A stretch of DNA of 64,000 nucleotides from M3007 sp033764075 (GCA_033764075.1 JANRJH010000024.1:62001-126000); one strand, 5' to 3'; shown: positions 52,327 to 61,471, counted from the first letter of the stretch. The notes: generated from the letters alone by a model not told the origin. Program-made: numbers and translations.

Positions 52327-54213
52327 ATGGCAACTGCATCCTATACGGTTATGCCCGGCGATACGCTTTACGGCATCTCCAGACGATTTAGCATGTCGGT
52401 CGACGAATTAAAATCGCTGAACCCCGGCATGGGCGACGCGCTCTCCATCGGCCAGGTCCTTCAGGTAAACGTTGTCTCCGGCTCCCTGCCCACCCCGCCC
52501 CCGCCCGCACCGCCCCCGCCACCCAGACCGACGCCACCACCCGCTGCGCCGCCACCGGCCGCCGGCGGGTTCACAACGTACGCTGTACAGCCGGGCGACT
52601 CGCTGTATAGAATCGGTCAAAAATTCGGCGTTACCCCTGAAGCCATCATGCAGGCCAGCGGGCTGAGCAGCCCGGCGCTCTCCGTCGGCCAGCAATTGCG
52701 CATTCCCACTGCCGGCGGCACTGCACCTGCACCGGCCACCCCGCCACCGACACCCCAGCCACCCAAACCCCAGCCTCCCAGCCCCCCGCCGGCAACGAGT
52801 GGCGGCGGAACGACCCTGTACACCGTGCAGCCGGGCGATTCTTTGTTCAAAATCGGTCAGAAATTCGGTGTTTCGCCGGAAGCCATCATGCAGGCCAGCG
52901 GACTGAGCACGCCCGCCTTGTCCGTCGGCCAGCAATTGCGCATCCCCACTGCCGGTGGAGGTACGCCCACCCAACCGCCGCCGCCGACACCCCAACCACC
53001 CAGACCCCAACCCCCCAGCCCCCCGCCGGCAACAGGTGGCGGCGGCACAACCATGTACACCGTGCAGCCGGGCGATTCCCTGTTCAGGATCGGTCAAAAA
53101 TTCGGTGTCGCGCCCGAAGCCATCATGCAGGCGAGTGGACTAAGCACGCCGGCGTTGTCCGTCGGCCAGCAACTGCGCATACCCACCACAGGCGGAGGCA
53201 CCGTACCCACACCTGCCCCCACCCCTACAACGCCACCTGCACCCACAACACCGCCGCCACCTGCCCCCGCACCCTCTGGTGGCGGAGCAGCCTATATGCA
53301 AGCCCGCAATGAGTACCGGCTGGACAAAACGTTCGACGCCGGCTCCAATTGCAACCGTTACAAGCTGACCGTGCGGCTGCTGAACGGCCAAACGGTCGTC
53401 GCCCAAATGCGCGACAACAACAGCAACTCGGCGCACATGGTGTACGCCAACGGCGTGATGTACGCCGGCCAGTCCAACATTCAACTCGACGTCAACAGCA
53501 TCGCCTCCATTGGTCTGAGCCAAAACCACGCCAAGGCGCTGCAGTACGTGTCGGTCCATGAAGGCAAATTCGACGCCATCAACAGCTACGATAAGGCGAT
53601 CTTTTCCTACGGTTTCGTGCAGTTTGTCGGTAAACAGGAACACGGCGCCAGTCTCAACGACGTGTTGAACAGCATGCGCACCAATGCCGGAAACGCGTTT
53701 CAGCAGGTATTTGGCCGGGTGGGCATTGGCTCTGAAGGTCGCACAGTGACCGTGCTCGACGACCGGGGCAGCAAACTGACCAACGACCAGGCCTGGCTGT
53801 ACATCCAAAAAGACGTGCGGCTGGCCGGCGCCTTCATCCAGGCCGGCTTCGATCCCTCGCTGGTGCTGGAACAGTTGCGTATGGCCAACAACCTGTACGT
53901 GCAACCGTCGCTCAAACGCGCCATCGATGTCAATGGTATGCAACGCCCGTTGGGTGAATTCATCACCACCGAGGGGCTGGTCACCGCCGTCATTGCCATA
54001 GCGGTGAGCCGGGGCGTGGGCGGCATGTCGAAAATCCTGGGCGAGGCATGTAGCAAAGTGGCGTCCCAACAGGGCATAAACAATCCGGGTGCGCTGCCCT
54101 CCATTGACGAGCGACTGGTCTGTCAGGAAATCGCCAACAACCCCGCCAACGACAAGCGGGTGCGCGACCGGGCCCAGGGCGTGCTGACCGCCGGATTGAG
54201 TTTTGCCAAATAA
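52327..54213 (+). CDS. Four-LysM protein with Pro-rich linkers and a lysozyme-like C-terminal domain
   Basis: The 628-residue protein lacks a signal peptide. It has four LysM domains, each with YxVQPGDSLxxIxQKFGV-like patterns (starting near residues 5, 82, 161 and 240), joined by Pro/Thr-rich linkers. The last three, with linkers, are near-identical tandem units of 240 and 237 bases. The C-terminal 300 residues have the stretch SVHEGKFDAINSYDKAIFSYGFVQF, resembling the catalytic-glutamate region of lysozyme-superfamily enzymes. LysM binds peptidoglycan; the end domain may cleave or bind it. Export route unknown. It begins one base after the holA stop. Confidence 0.75.
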   Translation: MATASYTVMPGDTLYGISRRFSMSVDELKSLNPGMGDALSIGQVLQVNVVSGSLPTPPPPAPPPPPRPTPPPAAPPPAAGGFTTYAVQPGDSLYRIGQKFGVTPEAIMQASGLSSPALSVGQQLRIPTAGGTAPAPATPPPTPQPPKPQPPSPPPATSGGGTTLYTVQPGDSLFKIGQKFGVSPEAIMQASGLSTPALSVGQQLRIPTAGGGTPTQPPPPTPQPPRPQPPSPPPATGGGGTTMYTVQPGDSLFRIGQKFGVAPEAIMQASGLSTPALSVGQQLRIPTTGGGTVPTPAPTPTTPPAPTTPPPPAPAPSGGGAAYMQARNEYRLDKTFDAGSNCNRYKLTVRLLNGQTVVAQMRDNNSNSAHMVYANGVMYAGQSNIQLDVNSIASIGLSQNHAKALQYVSVHEGKFDAINSYDKAIFSYGFVQFVGKQEHGASLNDVLNSMRTNAGNAFQQVFGRVGIGSEGRTVTVLDDRGSKLTNDQAWLYIQKDVRLAGAFIQAGFDPSLVLEQLRMANNLYVQPSLKRAIDVNGMQRPLGEFITTEGLVTAVIAIAVSRGVGGMSKILGEACSKVASQQGINNPGALPSIDERLVCQEIANNPANDKRVRDRAQGVLTAGLSFAK

Positions 54214-54225
54214 CCGCACCGACGA

Positions 54226-54771
54226 TCACACGTTCCAGCGGTCGATATACTTTAGAAAAATCTTGACCAGGTTTTCCGCATCGGAAATACCCCGGTGGTG
54301 TACGCCGGTGAACTCCATGCCTTCCCGTTCTATGGCTTTTTTAAGCCCGATCGCCTGGCGGACGCCCTTCATCTTCCGGTACTGATCTTTCAAATTGGCG
54401 TGGTGATGCACCCAGTCGGAATCAAGCCGGTGCAGTTCACAGTTCTGGATGAACATTTTCCGGTCGAAATTGCCCCAGGAACACAAAACATACGGCTCCT
54501 CCTCCATGCGTGCCCAGCGAATAAATTCGTCGATCACCACCGGAAAGGTGCCGGCGCGGTTGACATCCAGCTGGCTGATGGTGGTCAGCTGGGTACAAAA
54601 AGGCGACAATGTGGGGTGTACTATCGGCCGAATGAAACGACTGTACCGGCCACGGATCTCGCCATAGGCATTCAACCGGTATGCACCGATTTCGATTATT
54701 TCCTGGACGAAACCCGGGGGGGGCGTCTGCCAGCAGGTCGCCTCCAGGTCGTATATGATGAAGTTTTTCAT
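54226..54771 (-). CDS. DEDDh-type 3'-5' exonuclease
   Basis: The 181-residue protein has the DEDD exonuclease signature: IIYDLEATCW (motif I, D and E), the later FRKMF-adjacent CSWGNFDRKMF (motif II D), and HHRGISDAENL (motif III H and D). This resembles the ERI1/KapD branch of DnaQ-like nucleases, acting on RNA or DNA ends. It overlaps the upstream glycosyltransferase gene by four bases, so the two are cotranscribed. Confidence 0.85.
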   Translation of the reverse strand: MKNFIIYDLEATCWQTPPPGFVQEIIEIGAYRLNAYGEIRGRYSRFIRPIVHPTLSPFCTQLTTISQLDVNRAGTFPVVIDEFIRWARMEEEPYVLCSWGNFDRKMFIQNCELHRLDSDWVHHHANLKDQYRKMKGVRQAIGLKKAIEREGMEFTGVHHRGISDAENLVKIFLKYIDRWNV

Positions 54772-55703
54772 TTTTCAGTGCGCACCCCGCGCATTCCAAG
54801 CCTGTACAAAAGATACCAAAGCCAAAGGCGGAACCGCCTTTTTTGTGTGGCGAAAAAAAACTGCTGTTCTAACCGCTGATCGATCATTTGGTTTTCCGGA
54901 TGAACAACCGGAATCGAAATGGACTGCGCGCGCAAGCGGGCAGACGCGTCCGCCCCCTGGGTATGGGTCGCCTGCGCATCACCAATGCCGGTGTTTTCCA
55001 CCAAGTTCACAACCGGCACAATGCACCATCCGTCGTTTTTCAGGATGGTGTAAAACCAGGCGTAATCCCACGTCTGATTCAACCGGCGCCGGGTGGCCCT
55101 GAACTTATCCAGCATGTAACACCTCGACATGGCATCCGGCAAAAAAGACTCGAATGCGGATGAGCGGGCAAAGGCCTCCAGCCCGTCCAGATCCGAAGCA
55201 TAGTGCCGCCATGCCCGGCGCCAACTGGCCCAGCCCCAAATAAACGAGAAACGGGAATACACATAACTGGCAGGCAACAACCGGGTCTGATCTTCGATCA
55301 GGTTGGAGCCACCGATGTGCATGATGCGCTCGTCGTTTTCAAAACGCCGGAGCAGCTCGCCGGCAAACGGGAAAAAGGTGGGGTCGGGCAGACAGTCGTC
55401 CTCCAGCACAATCCCCCAGGGCTCCTGTTCAAAGAACCAGGTAATGGCCTCCGACACGCCCTGCTGCAGCCCGGCATTGGCGTCGCGGAACCAGGTTTCC
55501 AGCCGGCAGTCCCAGTCCACACCGTTGTAAATGACCTCGCGGACGGCCTCCACCAGCCGGGCTTCTTCCGGCCGGCCAGGCCTTGGGCCATCGACGTGCA
55601 CATACAACCGCATCGGCCGCGCCTCACGCACACGGTCGAGCACCCTGCGAATCTGCGCAGGCCGGTTGAACGCCAGTAAAAGTACAGGTGGGGTATCCGA
55701 CAT
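54768..55703 (-). CDS. Nucleotide-diphospho-sugar transferase-like glycosyltransferase
   Basis: The 311-residue protein has a GT-A type fold with VLLLAFNRPAQIRRVL at the start, WGIVLEDDCLPDPTFFPF as a DxD-like metal site, and RFSFIWGWASWRRAWRHY. It resembles the HlpA-like glycosyltransferase group, probably modifying a surface glycan or protein. The ATG at 55703 (MSDTPPV) is preferred to an in-frame TTG three codons upstream. The exonuclease gene follows with a four-base overlap; a second glycosyltransferase gene is divergent. Confidence 0.8.
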   Translation of the reverse strand: MSDTPPVLLLAFNRPAQIRRVLDRVREARPMRLYVHVDGPRPGRPEEARLVEAVREVIYNGVDWDCRLETWFRDANAGLQQGVSEAITWFFEQEPWGIVLEDDCLPDPTFFPFAGELLRRFENDERIMHIGGSNLIEDQTRLLPASYVYSRFSFIWGWASWRRAWRHYASDLDGLEAFARSSAFESFLPDAMSRCYMLDKFRATRRRLNQTWDYAWFYTILKNDGWCIVPVVNLVENTGIGDAQATHTQGADASARLRAQSISIPVVHPENQMIDQRLEQQFFFATQKRRFRLWLWYLLYRLGMRGVRTEK

Positions 55704-55710
55704 GGTCAAC

Positions 55711-55731
55711 AAAGCAAAAAACCTTTGCTTT
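55711..55731. repeat. Eight-base-pair hairpin between divergent glycosyltransferase genes
   Basis: AAAGCAAA and its reverse complement surround a five-base centre. It lies within the 112-base divergent upstream region. No clean promoter boxes are seen there. A regulatory role is possible but unsupported. Confidence 0.4.
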
Positions 55732-55815
55732 CTTTGTGGCAGTGAATGCGATCCCGGGGTTCAGAATCGGTGCAAACCTACAACCTTCGGCGCAATCCGA
55801 ACCGCAAAAGCGCGC

Positions 55816-57030
55816 ATGAAAGTAGCACTGCTCAACACTTACCCCCACGGGGGCGCCGGCACCGCCTGCATCCGCCTCACCCGAGCACTTCCCGAGGTGG
55901 GGGTGCAGGCAACCATGCTCACGCGGGACGAAGTGGGCAAAAAATGGCCTTTTTATGCCGAACGACTGTCGTTTTTGCCGTTTGAACGCGACAAATCAGT
56001 CCGTTTCAGCTTCTCACCGGCCAATTTTGGAGCTGATTTACGCAAAACCCCTGCTTTGCAGGCGGCCGACGTGATCCATTTGCACTGGGTCAATCAGGGT
56101 TTTTTATCCCTGAAAAGCATTTCCGAACTGAGCAAACTGGGCAAACCACTGGTATGGACCCTGCACGACATGTGGGCGTTCACCGGAGGCTGCCACTACA
56201 GCGGCGATTGCACCCGCTGGCAGCAGGCTTGCGGCCAATGCCCGTATTTGAAAAATCCGTCGGAACACGACTTATCGAACCGCGTGTGGCGGCGCAAACA
56301 AGCGCTGTTTCCGAAGAACATTCGCTTTGTTTCCTGCAGCGCCTGGCTTGCCGGACTTGCCCGGGAGAGCAGCCTGTTGCGCGATTGCGCGATTGAAGAC
56401 ATCCCCAACCCCATTGACACCCGTCTGTTTGCACCCATCACCGACCAGGAACGCCTGAGCATCCGCCACCGCATGGGCGTTCCGGAGGATTCCTTTTTGT
56501 TGTTGTTTGTAGCCATGAAGATCGGCGAGGTGCGGAAGGGCTTTCACCTGCTGCGCGCAGCATTGGAACACCTCCGGAGACAACAGCCGGACTTGCAGGT
56601 GTCGCTGCTCGTGATGGGCAAGAGCGATCCGGAGACACTCGCTACCCTGCCCTACCCTGTTTTTCCATTGGGATTGGTGCAGGGAGCGGCCGATCTGGCC
56701 AAAGCCTACGCCGCTGCCGATGCTTTTGTGATTCCCTCCCTCGAAGACAACCTGCCCAACACCGTGATGGAATCCCTGGCCTGCGGCACGCCGGTGGCCG
56801 GCTTTCGCACCGGTGGCATCCCGGAAATGGTGACAGATGCCGACCAGGGTTTCCTGGCCAACCCGGGCGATACCGTCGGCCTGGCCGACAGCATACACAC
56901 ATTGCTCCGGGGAGCAGTTCCGCTGAGCGCCTATCGTCTGGCGGCCAGGCGCAAGGCGCTGGATTGTTACGCGAACGCCGTGGTCGGCGCCCGATACAAG
57001 GCGTTGTACGAGTCGTTGTTGAACAGGTAA
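55816..57030 (+). CDS. Glycosyltransferase family 4 (GT-B) protein
   Basis: The 404-residue protein starts at the ATG of MKVALLNTYPHGGAG, the family N-terminus; an upstream in-frame extension is antisense to the neighbour and is rejected. It has the WTLHDMWAFTGGCHYSGDC region and the C-terminal GT-B motif PSLEDNLPNTVMESLACGTPVAGFRTGGIPE with the nucleotide-sugar-binding glutamates. It transfers a sugar from a nucleotide donor to a glycan. It is divergent from another glycosyltransferase gene and converges on yfhO with a six-base gap. Confidence 0.88.
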   Translation: MKVALLNTYPHGGAGTACIRLTRALPEVGVQATMLTRDEVGKKWPFYAERLSFLPFERDKSVRFSFSPANFGADLRKTPALQAADVIHLHWVNQGFLSLKSISELSKLGKPLVWTLHDMWAFTGGCHYSGDCTRWQQACGQCPYLKNPSEHDLSNRVWRRKQALFPKNIRFVSCSAWLAGLARESSLLRDCAIEDIPNPIDTRLFAPITDQERLSIRHRMGVPEDSFLLLFVAMKIGEVRKGFHLLRAALEHLRRQQPDLQVSLLVMGKSDPETLATLPYPVFPLGLVQGAADLAKAYAAADAFVIPSLEDNLPNTVMESLACGTPVAGFRTGGIPEMVTDADQGFLANPGDTVGLADSIHTLLRGAVPLSAYRLAARRKALDCYANAVVGARYKALYESLLNR

Positions 57031-57036
57031 TTCCCC

Positions 57037-59559
57037 CTAGCGTTTCTTTTTGGGCGCCGGCTTGCGGGTTGGCGTTGTCTCTGCCGCCTGGGGCCGCGCC
57101 GGCCTTTCCCCGGGTGTTGCATCAACCAGTTCGGCAGCCATGGACGCGCCGGGCGTGCGATACCACAACCACAGGGACAGGAAAAAAGCCAGCAGGGTGA
57201 GCAAAGAGGCTACGCGCGCCACCATTTCGCCGGTGTAAAACGAACGCGGTTCAAACCGCATTTCCAGTTGCTGGTTTTGCCCGGCCGGCAAACGCATGCC
57301 GCGCAGCAAGTAGTTCACCTTGATGAAATCCGGTGCCGGCTGGCCGTTTAGGTAACATTTCCAGCCTTTGGCGGGCGGGTAATACATCTCCGGGAAAACG
57401 GCAAACTGATCGGAAGCAGCGGAATACATGTAGGCCATTTTATCCGGATGGTAGCTGGTCAGTTCGATCGTTGCATTCGAATCCGGCGTGGGCTGAAAAC
57501 CGGCCAGCGTGCCGGCGAATTCCTGGGACACCAATGCCTTTTCGCGTGGGTTGAGGGCGTGCAGTCCCTGCATTTCGGCATCGGCCGTGGGTACTACTTC
57601 TATTTCGGACACGAACCAGGCGTGCCCGAGGGCCTTGTCGTTGGGCAACACCTGTTTTTGGGGCGTAACGATGTATTTGCCGTTGAGCATGCCCACAATG
57701 TGCAGGTTCTGCTCCAGGTTGGCGGTCAGAAAGGTATCTACGACCTCCTGAAAGCGCTGCAGTTTGGCGGCGTGGTAGCCGCTCAGGCTTTTGTGGAAGT
57801 AAGAGGTAATGGCGTTTCCGGTGATGCCGCCCCGGGAGAGGTCAAGCACCCGGTAGTGGATGTCGGGATCCTGTTTGATCTGCTGATCGAAGGGCTCCGG
57901 CTGGGGGGCGGCCGTGGCCTGCTTTTTGTTCTCCCATTTTTCGGGGCGCAGGGTGCGCGTGCACACCGTCCAGTGGTCGGCCAGCGCCAATACCGTCAGG
58001 ATGCCCGCCGTGACCACGGCTTTCAGGCTTCCGCGCAGGTAGAACCACAACAGACCGAATGCGACGGCGATGAAGGCCATGGACCGGAAGGCATCGCCGC
58101 GCACCAGTGCGGCGCGATCTTCCGAAAGCAGATCCAGCAGTTCGGGATTTTGGGCCAGCGCACCGTCGTTGGGTCCGCTGGAACCGGCGAACACGATGGC
58201 CAGCAGGCAAAGCCCGGCCGCGATGCCCCCGCTCCAGAACAAGGCTCGTCTTTTGCGCTCGGGCGCAACCTGTCCGGATAAAAACGCCTGGACGCCCAGG
58301 GCAGCCAAAGCAGCAAAACACAACTGCCCGATGCCCAGGGCCATGGACACCGCCCTGAACTTGTTGAACATGGGCAGCACATCGTACAGGATATCGTTCA
58401 GAAAAAAGTTTTTCCCCCAGGCCAGCATGATGGTGAAAATGCCGCCGCTGAGCAGCCACCACTTGGGGGCGCCGGGCGCCAGAAAAGCCCCGAGCAGACT
58501 CAGGAAAACGATCACGGCGCCAAAGTAAATGGCCGTGCCGACAAAAGGCTGGTCGCCGGTATACATCAGCGCCGCCACCTGCTGCTCCGCCTGGCGTTTG
58601 GTCATGTTGGGCGGCAGCTGGCGGGCGATGGCCTTGTATAATCTGGTGTCGCCCATGGACTCCCCCGCTCCGCCACCGGCAAAGTGCGGCACCAGCAGGG
58701 TAAAACTTTCGGCTATGCCGTAGCTCCAGCCGAACAGGTAGTCTTTGTCCAGGCCGTCGCCTTTGTCCGATTTCTGGGCCAGGTCCGATTTTCCGCGAAT
58801 GGTCTCCTGTCCGTACTCATAGGTCGGCCAGATGCGCGACAGGTTGGCGGAAAATCCCACCCCCAGGGCAACAACGGACAAGCCGGCCGCGATCAACCAC
58901 GTCTTGAATTGTTTGTTCAGGACGGCCTCCACGCCCGCGGCAACGCCCCAAAAGCCCAGCAGCAGCAAGGTGTAATAGGTTATTTGGACGTGGTTGGCGT
59001 ATAGCTGCATGGCGATGAACAACGCCAGCAAAGAGGCCCCCAACAGGTATCGGCCGCGGAAAAGCAGTACGCCGCCCGCAAAAGCGCCCGGCGCGAGGGC
59101 CAGTGCCGCCATTTTGGTCGAGTGCCCGGCCTCCAGGATGTCCACATTATACGTGGTGATGCCGTAACCGACTGCACCGAGCACCGCCACCAGCCAGTGT
59201 ACACCCAGCACCTGCAGCAGAAAATACAGGCAAATCATGGCGACAAAAACCTGTGCCCATACGCTGGTGATGTCGCTCCACAGGAACAGGGTTTTGTACA
59301 CCGGCACCGTGAGGTTGCCCTCAATGGGCGAGTAAATCTGGTACGCAGGCATGCCGCCGAAAGCGCTGTTGGTCCACAGCGGGGCTTTGCCGTCCTTGGC
59401 GATGTACTGGTGAATTTCCGTCTGCATGCCCCGCGCCTTGTCGTTGTCGGGCTGGGGCAGCACTTTCCCGCTGAAAGCGTTTGGCGCAAAAACAATGGCC
59501 GACACCAGCATAAGGGTCAGCGCGGCGTACACGTGGGGCAGTATTTTTTTGATGTCCAT
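57037..59559 (-). CDS. YfhO-family multi-spanning membrane protein
   Basis: The 840-residue protein has many hydrophobic helices, a large soluble segment around residues 540-760, and a last helix near residue 790. It ends in a basic tail (PTRKPAPKKKR). The N-terminal part includes PLWTNSAFGGMPAYQIYSP and AGHSTKM, characteristic of YfhO/GT-C-like proteins. Gram-positive YfhO adds sugars to lipoteichoic acid; in Bacteroidota the substrate is unknown. Its neighbours are glycosyltransferases, consistent with surface-glycan work. The esterase gene lies upstream on the same strand. Confidence 0.88.
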   Translation of the reverse strand: MDIKKILPHVYAALTLMLVSAIVFAPNAFSGKVLPQPDNDKARGMQTEIHQYIAKDGKAPLWTNSAFGGMPAYQIYSPIEGNLTVPVYKTLFLWSDITSVWAQVFVAMICLYFLLQVLGVHWLVAVLGAVGYGITTYNVDILEAGHSTKMAALALAPGAFAGGVLLFRGRYLLGASLLALFIAMQLYANHVQITYYTLLLLGFWGVAAGVEAVLNKQFKTWLIAAGLSVVALGVGFSANLSRIWPTYEYGQETIRGKSDLAQKSDKGDGLDKDYLFGWSYGIAESFTLLVPHFAGGGAGESMGDTRLYKAIARQLPPNMTKRQAEQQVAALMYTGDQPFVGTAIYFGAVIVFLSLLGAFLAPGAPKWWLLSGGIFTIMLAWGKNFFLNDILYDVLPMFNKFRAVSMALGIGQLCFAALAALGVQAFLSGQVAPERKRRALFWSGGIAAGLCLLAIVFAGSSGPNDGALAQNPELLDLLSEDRAALVRGDAFRSMAFIAVAFGLLWFYLRGSLKAVVTAGILTVLALADHWTVCTRTLRPEKWENKKQATAAPQPEPFDQQIKQDPDIHYRVLDLSRGGITGNAITSYFHKSLSGYHAAKLQRFQEVVDTFLTANLEQNLHIVGMLNGKYIVTPQKQVLPNDKALGHAWFVSEIEVVPTADAEMQGLHALNPREKALVSQEFAGTLAGFQPTPDSNATIELTSYHPDKMAYMYSAASDQFAVFPEMYYPPAKGWKCYLNGQPAPDFIKVNYLLRGMRLPAGQNQQLEMRFEPRSFYTGEMVARVASLLTLLAFFLSLWLWYRTPGASMAAELVDATPGERPARPQAAETTPTRKPAPKKKR

Positions 59560-59631
59560 GGTGGAGTTGATGGTTGGTCTGGCGCCCGGCCGGGGGCGTT
59601 TGTCACCGATTCGGCGCGTGAAGGTAGGGCA

Positions 59632-60282
59632 TCAGGTGAATTTGGACAACAAGTTGCGCAAGGTTTCCGGGTCGATCTCGTGTCCACCCTCAAACGGCGT
59701 CTCCTGAAAGTCGATGCCATGGCGGGCTTCCATGTCCTGCACCTCGTGGATGCGGTCGGGCGTCAGGAAGGGGTCGTGGGAGCCGTAGAGCAGGTACAGG
59801 TTTTTGTCGCCCAGGTAGTCGCGGGCGGCCGAGTAGTCGAGGTCCTCGGGCGGCATGCCGGCCCAGAGCAGCAGGTCGTGAAAATGGGGGCGCCCGGCCA
59901 TGATCCAGCGGCACAGGGTGGCGGTGCCCTGGGAGAAGCCCAGGAGAATGACCCGCACGCCGGCAGGCACCTGTGCCGTGCAATGCTCGTACACGGTTTG
60001 CAGATAGTGGTTGTTGTCGGCAATGGCGGTGAGCCGCTCATGGCGGGTCATCCAGTTGGCGACCACCTCGCCTGAAAAGCCCTTCCGGTAAAAGTAGTTG
60101 AGGCCCTCGGGCGCCACCACCCAGCATTTGCTCAGATCAAGCACGTCAAAAGACGCGAGAAAATCGGAAGCCAACTGGGCGTACCCATGGCAAACGATCC
60201 ACAACTGCTCGACGTGCGGACCGGGATTGCCCAAGGCGTAGAGGTGTGCGGTTTGGGTAACGGGAATTTGCGTGTGTTGCAT
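59632..60282 (-). CDS. Alpha/beta hydrolase, phospholipase/carboxylesterase-like
   Basis: The 216-residue protein has a small alpha/beta-hydrolase core: LWIVCHGYAQLASDF, the nucleophile motif GFSQG with S117, and an aspartate in YGSHDPFLTPD and a late histidine in FEGGHEIDPETL. These match the phospholipase/carboxylesterase family, which removes acyl chains from small esters or proteins. There is no signal peptide. A promoter box at 60305-60312 lies just upstream. Confidence 0.82.
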   Translation of the reverse strand: MQHTQIPVTQTAHLYALGNPGPHVEQLWIVCHGYAQLASDFLASFDVLDLSKCWVVAPEGLNYFYRKGFSGEVVANWMTRHERLTAIADNNHYLQTVYEHCTAQVPAGVRVILLGFSQGTATLCRWIMAGRPHFHDLLLWAGMPPEDLDYSAARDYLGDKNLYLLYGSHDPFLTPDRIHEVQDMEARHGIDFQETPFEGGHEIDPETLRNLLSKFT

Positions 60283-60304
60283 ATCGGTGGGATGGAAATA
60301 CCCG

Positions 60305-60312
60305 CAAAAGTA
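60305..60312 (-). promoter_or_regulatory. Promoter box for the esterase gene
   Basis: On the minus strand TACTTTTG, followed by C, fits the -7 consensus, 23 bases before the start at 60282. A -33 TTG is not clear. Confidence 0.5.
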
Positions 60313-60329
60313 ATTTTTTGTAAAACAGA

Positions 60330-60358
60330 TTGGCGTATAAACCCAATGTCTATCTTTG
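60330..60358 (+). promoter_or_regulatory. Promoter for the EGF-like lipoprotein gene
   Basis: TTG at 60330-60332 is followed after 18 bases by TATCTTTG (60351-60358), 42 bases before the ATG at 60401. Confidence 0.6.
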
Positions 60359-60400
60359 CAACGGAAAAACCATCTTTATCCTTACACAAACCTTTCTACA

Positions 60401-60889
60401 ATGAGCAAGAAACTTCTTCTCCTTTCTGCACTGCTGAGCGCAGTGGTCATGTTTACACCCTCCTGCGGCAGCGACTCCGACGAGTGCGCCGATGTTGACT
60501 GCGGCGCAAACGGCGCCTGCTTCAGCGGCAGTTGCGTATGCGACGACGGCTACGAGCAGGATGCTGACGGTAAGTGCACGATTGAGTCGCGCCAGGATTT
60601 TCTTGGCACCTACAGCTGCACCGAAACCTGCTCTCCGGGCTCGCAATGGAACAGCACTATCACTACTTCTTCGCAGGGCGCCGACCGTGTGGTTGTGTCT
60701 AACTTTGGCGACTCGAATGCTGCTTTGACTTGCACCGTTGACGGCAACGATATTACCGTTGTTCCGGGTCAAACAATTGGAGGATTGGCAGTTAATGGCA
60801 GCGGCAGCATCAACAATGCCAGCTCTGTGATTACCTTCAACTATTCCACGACGCAATTCAATTGCACAATGACCATGACGAAGCAATAA
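60401..60889 (+). CDS. Lipoprotein with an EGF-like cysteine domain
   Basis: The 162-residue protein has a lipoprotein signal with a cysteine in FTPSCGS. A six-cysteine segment (ECADVDCGANGACFSGSCVCDDGYEQ...KC) follows, spaced as in EGF-like domains. A Ser/Thr/Asn-rich beta region closes the protein. The ATG at 60401 is chosen because it starts the signal; an in-frame TTG at 60356 is unlikely because it overlaps the promoter box. EGF modules in bacteria are uncommon and usually mediate extracellular contacts. Function unknown. Confidence 0.75.
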   Translation: MSKKLLLLSALLSAVVMFTPSCGSDSDECADVDCGANGACFSGSCVCDDGYEQDADGKCTIESRQDFLGTYSCTETCSPGSQWNSTITTSSQGADRVVVSNFGDSNAALTCTVDGNDITVVPGQTIGGLAVNGSGSINNASSVITFNYSTTQFNCTMTMTKQ

Positions 60890-60900
60890 GGTTTTCACCA

Positions 60901-60960
60901 ACCTGCAATAAAAAAAAACCATCCCGAGTACTTTCGGGATGGTTTTTTTTTATTGCAGGT
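60901..60960. terminator. Bidirectional intrinsic terminator with 27-base arms
   Basis: Perfect inverted repeat: arms 60901-60927 and 60934-60960 enclose a six-base loop (GTACTT). The GC-rich core CCATCCCGA/TCGGGATGG is flanked by nine A on one side and nine T on the other. It therefore ends transcription of the EGF-like gene and of the convergent gene at 60970 equally well. Confidence 0.92.
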
Positions 60961-60969
60961 AAGCCTTTG

Positions 60970-61431
60970 CTAGTTGCCGCCCGACTTGTTCCACTTGTCT
61001 TTGGAACCCGTGTTGGCAGGCTGGCTTTTATCACCCGTGTTCCATTTATCCTTGGAGCCGGTATTTTGGTCGCCAGTATTCCATTTGTCTTTTGCAGGAT
61101 CCGCCGGCTGGGCAGGCTTCTGCGGCTCCGGCAACGGTTTGGCGTTGCTACCACTGGTTCCCGGCTTCGGCTTGGTGCTGGGTTTGGACACGCCGGGTTT
61201 GCTGGGTTTGCCGGCTTGTTCGAGCAGGAAGGCGTCGTAACGCGTTTGGGCTTCGGCCATGACGCGGTCGGTGCACTGTTGCTCCAGTTGTGCGCGCAGC
61301 TCATCGAGCTTGGCAGTAACGGCGGTCGTGATTTCGGCTTCCTGCTGTTCGCGGGTTTTGCCGCCAAACGCCGTGAGGCCAATAAAGCCGACAAGCAACA
61401 AGGCGCCGGCGAGGAGTGTGTTCTTATTCAT
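60970..61431 (-). CDS. Exported protein with coiled segment and three KDKWN repeats
   Basis: The 153-residue protein has an N-terminal helix or signal (LLAGALLLVGFIGLTAF). A charged amphipathic helix of about 50 residues contains a single cysteine (EQQCTDRVMAEAQ). A Pro/Lys/Gly-rich spacer follows, then three repeats of KDKWNTGD/KDKWNKSG. It shares the helix-plus-cysteine design of the neighbouring gene at 61472. No function is known; the low-complexity tail suggests a surface or periplasmic location. Confidence 0.68.
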   Translation of the reverse strand: MNKNTLLAGALLLVGFIGLTAFGGKTREQQEAEITTAVTAKLDELRAQLEQQCTDRVMAEAQTRYDAFLLEQAGKPSKPGVSKPSTKPKPGTSGSNAKPLPEPQKPAQPADPAKDKWNTGDQNTGSKDKWNTGDKSQPANTGSKDKWNKSGGN

Positions 61432-61471
61432 CGTTTAGTGATGTTTTTTTTGTTAAAAGGAGGTTTTTCGA

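Noticed and set aside
55531..55815. N-terminal extension of the glycosyltransferase at 55816
   Set aside because: The extension runs antisense to the start of the divergent glycosyltransferase gene, and the family N-terminus begins exactly at the ATG at 55816.
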